Positions 1 through 5,230 of a DNA stretch of 5,230 nucleotides are shown piece after piece. Position 1 is the stretch's first letter. The number at the start of each line of letters is the position of its first letter. The notes beneath the pieces are model-generated. The model was given only the letters and a program-made list of their open reading frames with translations. It was not told the origin of the DNA and did not search any database. Origin of the DNA: Candidatus Adiutrix sp. (GTDB lineage Bacteria; Desulfobacterota; Desulfarculia; Adiutricales; Adiutricaceae); NCBI GenBank assembly GCA_031283395.1, contig JAITBV010000243.1, forward strand, positions 1 through 5,230, given 5' to 3'. The position numbers were made by a program, and so were the translations under genes.

Positions 1-881
1 GCCCCGTCCGGGTTTTTTTTCTGGGGCATCATGGAACTGCCGGTGGTCAGGGCGTCGGGCAGTTCCGCGAAGGCGAATTCCTGGGAACACCACAAGACCA
101 GGTCTTCGGCCAGGCGCGATAGGTTGGTCAGGGTGATGGCCCCGAAGGCCAGGAACTCCAGGAGGTGGTCGCGGCTGGCCACGGCGTCGAGGCTGTTTTC
201 CGCCAGGCGGCTGAAGCCCAAAGAGGCGGCGACCAGGGCGGGGTCTATGGGCAGGCTCGTCCCGGCCAGGGCTCCGCTGCCCAGGGGCATGGAATCCAGG
301 CGCTGGCCCAGGCCGGTCAGCCGCTCCTGGTCGCGGCTCAACATATGGTAATAGGCCAAAAGATGGTGGGCCACCAGGACAGGCTGGGCCCGCTGGAGGT
401 GGGTGTAGCCCGGCATGGGCGCGTTCCGGACCGAGGCGGCTTTTTCCACCAGCGCTGACCGGAGGTTCCGGAGCCCGGCCCCCAGGCGGGCCGCGGTGTC
501 CCTGAGATAGAGGCGGGTGTCCAGGGCCACCTGGTCGTTGCGGCTGCGGGCCGTATGGAGCTTTTCCCCGGTCGGCCCGATGAGCCTGGTCAGGGCCGCT
601 TCCAGGTTCATGTGGACATCTTCCAGTTTGGGGTCCCACTGGAATTGCCCGGCCGCCACCAGCTTTTTTAGCTCTTTAAGCCCCCGGACCAGGAGCCGGC
701 TCTCGGCTTTGGTCACCAGGCCCGTCTCGCCCAGCATCCGGGCATGGGCCTGGCTGCCCTCCAGGTCGTAGAGGGCCAGGCGTTGGTCGAACCCCACCGA
801 GGCCGACAGCCTTTCCAGGCTTTCGTCCGTGGTCTCGGCGAAACGGCCGGCCCAGGGTTTGGCGGCGGCGCGCCCGGCCAT
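1..881 (-). CDS. argH: Argininosuccinate lyase, N-terminal part (runs off left edge)
   Basis: ArgH splits argininosuccinate into arginine and fumarate, the last step of arginine synthesis, as a cytoplasmic homotetramer of the fumarase/aspartase superfamily. Reading from the ATG at 881 gives 293 complete codons with no stop. It opens MAGRAAAKPWAGRF, the usual WGGRF-like N-terminus. Family motifs follow in order: TARSRNDQVA (about residues 110-119), GYTHLQRAQP (158-167, containing the conserved Thr-His pair), and the superfamily signature GSSMMPQKKNPD (281-292), which carries the catalytic loop serine. The window ends one residue later, so roughly the last 170 residues of a typical 460-475 aa protein lie outside. 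The start is 6 bases after the argG stop and in the same frame. No strong Shine-Dalgarno site is visible (only a GGGG stretch in the argG end), so initiation probably depends on ribosomes finishing argG. Identity is secure; whether the gene is intact beyond the edge cannot be seen. Confidence 0.97.
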   Translation of the reverse strand, partial: MAGRAAAKPWAGRFAETTDESLERLSASVGFDQRLALYDLEGSQAHARMLGETGLVTKAESRLLVRGLKELKKLVAAGQFQWDPKLEDVHMNLEAALTRLIGPTGEKLHTARSRNDQVALDTRLYLRDTAARLGAGLRNLRSALVEKAASVRNAPMPGYTHLQRAQPVLVAHHLLAYYHMLSRDQERLTGLGQRLDSMPLGSGALAGTSLPIDPALVAASLGFSRLAENSLDAVASRDHLLEFLAFGAITLTNLSRLAEDLVLWCSQEFAFAELPDALTTGSSMMPQKKNPDG

Positions 882-887
882 CTGGTT

Positions 888-2096
<1,209 letters not shown>

Positions 2097-2100
2097 GAAA

Positions 2101-2106
2101 CACCTC
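2101..2106 (-). promoter_or_regulatory. Ribosome binding site of argG
   Basis: GAGGTG on the minus strand lies 4 bases ahead of the ATG at 2096 and matches the anti-Shine-Dalgarno end of 16S rRNA well. It decides the argG start, because the alternative upstream TTG at 2108 overlaps this site. Confidence 0.8.
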
Positions 2107-2133
2107 AATTTTCACCGGGCGGCCGGATTCATC

Positions 2134-2162
2134 AATTTATCAGCCGTCGGGCGCAAATTCAA
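2134..2162 (-). promoter_or_regulatory. Possible sigma-70-like promoter ahead of argG
   Basis: On the minus strand the hexamers TTGAAT (2162-2157, overlapping the dxs stop codon) and TAAATT (2139-2134) are separated by exactly 17 bases. Each matches 4 of 6 consensus positions. The predicted start would leave a leader of about 30 bases that still includes the argG ribosome binding site. This is one of the few AT-rich stretches of the window, which raises both its plausibility and the chance of an accidental match. It would let argGH be transcribed separately from dxs. Confidence 0.3.
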
Positions 2163-4072
2163 GAAGTTTTTGGCCGGGGCCGCCGGGCCAGGGCCAGGGC
2201 GGCTTTTAAAATACCGGCGGCGTCGAGGCCGAGTCCGGCCCGCTGGGCCTTCTGGGTGGCCTGGGGCACCGGTTCGTCCGTTAGGCCGAGCCCCTGGAGC
2301 AGGGCCGGGGTCCCCGTCCGGGCCAGATGCTCGGCCACCGCGCCGAAAAGCCCGCCGGCCAGGACATTATCCTCCACTGTCAGGAGGCGTCCGGTTTTTT
2401 CAGCGGCCGCCAGAACCAGCTCCTCGTCCAGGGGCTTGAGAAAACGGAGATTGACGACCCCGGCTGAAAGGCCTTCGGCGGCCAGGGCTTCAGACGCGGC
2501 CAGCGCTTCATACACGGCCGGGCCCAGGGCCAGGATGGTCAGGTCCCCGCCCGCCCGCAGGGTCAGGCCCCGGCCGGGCTCGGGCGGGGGGGGGGCGTTT
2601 TTCGGGGCCGCCGGGGCCTGACCCCTGGGATAGCGCAGGGCCGAAGGACCCGGAAGGCTCAGGGCCAGCTTGAGCATGGCCGCCAGTTCCCAGGCGTCGG
2701 CCGGGACCATGACCGTGAAGTTGGGCAGGAGCCGGAGATAGGAGAGGTCCAGGCCGCCGTGATGGGTGGGGCCGTCCTCGCCCACCAGCCCGGCCCGGTC
2801 CACGGCCAGCGTCACCGGGAGGCCCGGCAGGGCCACGTCGTGATAAAGCTGGTCGAAAGCCCGTTGGAGGAAGGAGGAATAGATGGCCGCCACGGGCCGG
2901 AAACCCCCGGCGGCCAGGCCGGCGGCCAGGGTGACGGCGTGTTGTTCGGCGATGCCCACGTCAAAGGCGCGGCCGGGGAATTTTTCAAAGAAGGGGGCCA
3001 GCCCCGTGCCTTCGCTCATGGCCGCGGTTATGGCCAGGATCCGGGCGTCGCTTTCGGCTTCGGCCAACAGGCCCCGGCCCAGGAGTTCGGAAAAACCCGG
3101 GGCCCCGGCCGGGGCCGCGCCGGCGGGTTCCACCACGTCCGGTATTTCCCTGAGCCGGCCCACCCCGTGGTAGCCGCAGGGGTCGGCTTCGGCCGGGGCG
3201 TAGCCCTTGCCCTTGGTGGTGACCACATGCATCAGGACCGGCCGGTCCAGGTTGGCGGCCCCGCTCAGGGCCTCGATGAGGGTGTCCAGGTCGTGCCCGT
3301 CGAAGGGACCCAGGTAGCGCAGGCCCAGGGTTTCAAAAAGGCTGCTGGGGGGGGTCAGGAAGCTCTTGAGGACCTCCTCCAGGCGGCGCAGGAGATCCAG
3401 GAGCCACCGTCCCCCTCGGGGCAGGCTGGTCAGGCCGCCCTTGATTTTCCGCCGCAGCCGGACATAGCCGCTCCGGGTGACCAGGAGCGAGAGGTATTCC
3501 GAAAGCCCCCCCACGTTGGGGCTGATGGACATGTTGTTGTCGTTCAATATTATGAGCAGTTTCTTTTTCAGGGCTCCGGCGTGGTTCAGGGCTTCCAGGG
3601 CCAGGCCGCCGGTCAGGGCCCCGTCGCCCACCACCGCGGCCACAGTCTGGCTCCCGCCGGCCAGATCCCGGGCTGCGGCCAGGCCCAGGGCGGCCGACAG
3701 CGAGGTAGAGGAATGGCCGGTGTCGAAGCTGTCGTAAGGGCTTTCCTGGCGCCGAGGAAAGCCGGACAGGCCGCCTTCCAGGCGCAGGCTGTCGAAGCGG
3801 TCCCGGCGGTCGGTGAGCAGTTTGTGGGCGTAGGCCTGGTGCCCCACGTCAAAGACTATCTGGTCCTCCGGGGCGTTTAGGACATAGTGGAGGGCGATGA
3901 TGAGTTCCACGGCCCCCAGGGAGGAGGCCAGGTGCCCGCCGTTCTGGGTCACCACCCGGATGATTTCCTGGCGCAACTCTTCGGCCAACAGCGGCAGATC
4001 CCGCCGGGGTATCCTTTTCAGATCGGCGGGCCCGTTTATGGTCTTAAGGAGGGCCTGGGGCGGTTTACTCAT
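2159..4072 (-). CDS. dxs: 1-deoxy-D-xylulose-5-phosphate synthase
   Basis: DXS condenses pyruvate and glyceraldehyde 3-phosphate, with loss of CO2, into 1-deoxyxylulose 5-phosphate, the first step of the methylerythritol phosphate route to isoprenoids; the product also feeds thiamine and pyridoxal synthesis in many bacteria. It is a thiamine diphosphate enzyme of the transketolase family, and the 637-aa length is typical. Visible landmarks: NGGHLASSLG with the conserved His47; TGHSSTS (118-124); the ThDP/metal motif GDGALTGG (149-156) continuing to NDNNMSIS (177-184); KGKGYAPAE (287-295); GIAEQHAV with catalytic Glu376; DRAGLVGEDGPTHHG (425-439); YPRG (481-484); and VEDN (566-569) in the C-terminal domain. 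A Pro-rich linker (about 487-499) precedes the C-terminal domain and is encoded partly by a run of ten C. The ATG at 4072 has no good Shine-Dalgarno site and lies 8 bases after the ispA stop, just behind a hairpin, so coupled translation is likely. Confidence 0.98.
   Translation of the reverse strand: MSKPPQALLKTINGPADLKRIPRRDLPLLAEELRQEIIRVVTQNGGHLASSLGAVELIIALHYVLNAPEDQIVFDVGHQAYAHKLLTDRRDRFDSLRLEGGLSGFPRRQESPYDSFDTGHSSTSLSAALGLAAARDLAGGSQTVAAVVGDGALTGGLALEALNHAGALKKKLLIILNDNNMSISPNVGGLSEYLSLLVTRSGYVRLRRKIKGGLTSLPRGGRWLLDLLRRLEEVLKSFLTPPSSLFETLGLRYLGPFDGHDLDTLIEALSGAANLDRPVLMHVVTTKGKGYAPAEADPCGYHGVGRLREIPDVVEPAGAAPAGAPGFSELLGRGLLAEAESDARILAITAAMSEGTGLAPFFEKFPGRAFDVGIAEQHAVTLAAGLAAGGFRPVAAIYSSFLQRAFDQLYHDVALPGLPVTLAVDRAGLVGEDGPTHHGGLDLSYLRLLPNFTVMVPADAWELAAMLKLALSLPGPSALRYPRGQAPAAPKNAPPPPEPGRGLTLRAGGDLTILALGPAVYEALAASEALAAEGLSAGVVNLRFLKPLDEELVLAAAEKTGRLLTVEDNVLAGGLFGAVAEHLARTGTPALLQGLGLTDEPVPQATQKAQRAGLGLDAAGILKAALALARRPRPKTS
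2586..2595. repeat. Ten-base G/C homopolymer run inside dxs
   Basis: The plus strand reads G10 here (C10 in the dxs mRNA). It encodes part of the Ala-Pro-Pro-Pro-Pro stretch (about residues 493-497) in the linker before the C-terminal domain. It is the longest mononucleotide run in the window; a shorter run of eight G lies at 3347-3354 in the same gene. Confidence 0.9.
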
Positions 4073-4076
4073 GGCA

Positions 4077-4094
4077 GGCGTCAGCCCTGACGCC
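4077..4094 (-). promoter_or_regulatory. Hairpin spanning ispA stop codon and dxs initiation region
   Basis: A perfect inverted repeat with 7-bp arms (GGCGTCA and TGACGCC on the minus strand) and a 4-base GGGC loop. The ispA stop TGA is the first part of the 3' arm, and the arm ends only 4 bases before the dxs ATG. No U-run follows, so it does not look like an intrinsic terminator. Its position, where the dxs Shine-Dalgarno site would be, suggests a structure that a ribosome ending ispA translation would melt. Confidence 0.5.
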
Positions 4095-4971
4095 CGTCCA
4101 GGGCGGTGATGAGACCGGCCAGGCTAAGGCCCCGGTCCTGGAAGGAGCGGGCCGCGTTGATGATCTTCCGGTTCAGGGTCTTCATCTCTTTCTCGGCCGC
4201 GGCCGGGCCCAGGAGGGCGGGCAGGGTGGCCTTGCCCCGGGCGGCGTCGCTGCCCACGGCCTTGCCGGTGAGGGTCGGGTCGCCGGAAAGGTTCAGGAGA
4301 TCGTCCCGTATCTGAAAGGCCAGCCCCAGATCCAGGCCCAGGCGCCACAGGCGGTCCAGGTCGGTTCGGCCGCCCCCGGCCAGGGCGGCCCCTCCGGCCA
4401 GGGCGGCGGCCATGAGGGCCCCGGTTTTGAGCCTTTCCATGGCCCGGACTTCCCCGGCCGTGGCCGGTCCGGCCCGCCGCTCCAGGGCCAGATCCAGGAC
4501 CTGGCCTCCGACCATGCCCGCCGCCCCGGCTCCCCGGGCCAGCCAGGCCGCGGCAAGATTCAGCCGCGCGGAGTCCGGCCCGGCCAGGCTGGCAAAGGCC
4601 AGGGTCAGGAGAGCGTCGCCGGCCAGAATGGCCGTCCCCTCGCCGAAGACCTTGTGGCAGGTCGGCCGCCCCCGGCGCAGATCGTCATCGTCCATGGCCG
4701 GCAGATCGTCGTGGATCAGGGAATAGGCGTGGATCATCTCCACGGCCAGGGCCAGGGGCAGGGCGGAACGGGCCGGGCCGCCCACGGCTTCGGCCGCGGC
4801 CAGGGCCAAAAGGGGCCGGAGGCGCTTGCCGCCGCCGAGAAGCGAATAGCGCATGGCTTCGCCCAGGGATTTAAGGCCCTTCCGGTCCAGGTCCAGGCGC
4901 CTTAGGGCCCGGTCCAGACCCTCGTCAATGACTTTTTTATGCCGACGATGCCAGGCCTCAAAATTTTTCAT
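4081..4971 (-). CDS. ispA: Polyprenyl (farnesyl/geranylgeranyl) diphosphate synthase
   Basis: This trans-prenyltransferase adds isopentenyl diphosphate to allylic primers to build farnesyl (C15) or possibly geranylgeranyl (C20) diphosphate, precursors of quinone tails, undecaprenyl carrier and hopanoid-type lipids. The 296-aa length is normal. Motifs: GGGKRLRP (46-53, substrate phosphate binding); the first Asp-rich motif HDDLPAMDDDDLRRG (87-101) with the DDxxxxD spacing of bacterial FPP synthases; GDALL (118-122); KTG (182-184); and the second Asp-rich region FQIRDDLLN (219-227), continuing to GK and GSD (236-242) and Lys247. The second motif is DDxxN rather than the usual DDxxD. The residues ahead of the first motif (HAYSLIHDD) resemble E. 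coli IspA, favouring C15, but product length cannot be fixed from sequence alone. The ATG at 4971 has GGAGG six bases upstream, and the first 14 bases overlap the end of xseB in another frame. dxs follows after 8 bases. Confidence 0.94.
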   Translation of the reverse strand: MKNFEAWHRRHKKVIDEGLDRALRRLDLDRKGLKSLGEAMRYSLLGGGKRLRPLLALAAAEAVGGPARSALPLALAVEMIHAYSLIHDDLPAMDDDDLRRGRPTCHKVFGEGTAILAGDALLTLAFASLAGPDSARLNLAAAWLARGAGAAGMVGGQVLDLALERRAGPATAGEVRAMERLKTGALMAAALAGGAALAGGGRTDLDRLWRLGLDLGLAFQIRDDLLNLSGDPTLTGKAVGSDAARGKATLPALLGPAAAEKEMKTLNRKIINAARSFQDRGLSLAGLITALDGRQG

Positions 4972-5218
4972 CCCCGGCCTCCGGGTCCGTCGGCAGGTCC
5001 AGGGGTTCGGCCAGGGGCCGGCCGGCCAGGTCCCGGGTGAGTTTTTCCACCCGCCCGGCCGCTTCGTCCAGTTTCTTCTTCAGGGCCGCGCTCAGGTTCA
5101 GGCCCTCTTCAAAGTCGGACAAAGCCTGGTCCAGCCCCAGGCGGCGGTCTTCCAGCCGGCCGACCAGTTCTTCCAGCCGGGCCAGGCCATCTTCAAAGGC
5201 CGGTTCCTTTTTTTTCAT
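4958..5218 (-). CDS. xseB: Exodeoxyribonuclease VII small subunit
   Basis: XseB binds the large subunit XseA to form exonuclease VII, which degrades single-stranded DNA from both ends into short oligonucleotides, in the cytoplasm. The 86-aa product has the family's usual size and pattern: the core FEDGLARLEELVGRLED (8-24), a second helix around ALSDFEEGLNLSAALKKKLDE (32-52) and RVEKL (56-60), predicted as two amphipathic helices with a loop. A low-complexity Pro/Asp/Glu tail (about 66-86) follows. The start at 5218 is set by a strong GGAGGAG site 5 bases upstream. The first codons form an eight-A run (Lys-Lys-Lys). The end overlaps ispA by 14 bases, so the two are surely co-transcribed. xseA is not in the window; it would be expected upstream, beyond the right edge, though it can also be encoded elsewhere. 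Confidence 0.93.
   Translation of the reverse strand: MKKKEPAFEDGLARLEELVGRLEDRRLGLDQALSDFEEGLNLSAALKKKLDEAAGRVEKLTRDLAGRPLAEPLDLPTDPEAGDEKF
4978..4982 (-). promoter_or_regulatory. Ribosome binding site of ispA, inside xseB
   Basis: GGAGG on the minus strand lies 6 bases before the ispA ATG at 4971. It is embedded in the last codons of xseB, so ispA can start independently even though the genes overlap. Confidence 0.7.
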
Positions 5219-5223
5219 TCTAT

Positions 5224-5230
5224 CTCCTCC
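5224..5230 (-). promoter_or_regulatory. Ribosome binding site of xseB
   Basis: GGAGGAG on the minus strand, 5 bases before the ATG at 5218, at the very edge of the window. It is the strongest Shine-Dalgarno match seen here and confirms the xseB start. Any promoter would lie beyond the edge. Confidence 0.8.

Noticed and set aside
165..458. Plus-strand open frames at the left edge (31-351, 165-458, 517-771)
   Set aside because: The minus strand here encodes continuous ArgH with all expected motifs; the plus-strand products are Arg/Ser- or Gln/Gly-rich shadows.
2097..2108. TTG at 2108 as the argG start
   Set aside because: It would add only MRCF, has no ribosome binding site of its own, and its bases are part of the Shine-Dalgarno site for the ATG at 2096.
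2115..2127. CCGG-rich palindrome in the dxs-argG gap as a terminator
   Set aside because: Only a few base pairs can form and no U-run follows on the minus strand.
2107..2136. Alternative promoter TTGATG-N17-AAAATT ahead of argG
   Set aside because: The transcript would begin almost at the ATG and lose the ribosome binding site; the -10 match is also poor (3 of 6).
2759..3880. Plus-strand open frame of 373 codons opposite dxs
   Set aside because: It is a shadow of the dxs frame: low-complexity Gly/Gln-rich translation, no convincing ribosome binding site, and DXS motifs cover the whole opposite strand.
4741..4810. Repeated CCAGGGCC / GGCCAGGG words throughout the window as a dispersed repeat
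   Set aside because: They come from frequent Ala-Leu-Ala codons (GCC CTG GCC) in a GC-rich genome, follow the reading frames, and have no fixed spacing.

Overview
The window is a GC-rich bacterial segment (roughly two thirds G+C by eye). All five genes lie on the minus strand, so they read from right to left: xseB, ispA, dxs, argG, argH. The protein motifs are clear enough to name all five. xseB-ispA-dxs is a familiar bacterial housekeeping cluster (often preceded by xseA). The high GC, the gene order and the DDxxN second motif of IspA suggest a Desulfobacterota (former Deltaproteobacteria) or related lineage; this is inference from memory of family patterns, not a search result.

Right part (about 4.0-5.23 kb): the small subunit of exonuclease VII (xseB, whole, with a strong ribosome binding site at the window edge) overlaps the start of a short-chain polyprenyl diphosphate synthase (ispA) by 14 bases. 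ispA is followed after 8 bases by dxs (about 2.16-4.07 kb), the entry enzyme of the methylerythritol phosphate pathway. DXS makes the first committed precursor and IspA condenses the final C5 units into C15 (or C20) prenyl diphosphates, so the pair brackets the isoprenoid pathway. A perfect 7-bp hairpin containing the ispA stop codon sits just ahead of the dxs start, where a Shine-Dalgarno site would be expected, which suggests translational coupling.

Left part (1-2.1 kb): after a 62-base AT-richer gap with a possible weak promoter come argG (whole) and argH (N-terminal 293 codons; it runs off the left edge inside its catalytic signature). These are the last two steps of arginine synthesis. 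argG and argH are in the same reading frame, separated by one TGA and two codons.

There is no gap above 300 bases. I saw no RNA gene, mobile element, CRISPR array or phage-like segment, and nothing that amounts to an undescribed system. The points of interest concern how this tightly packed operon is translated, a variant metal-binding motif in IspA, and long homopolymer runs inside dxs.
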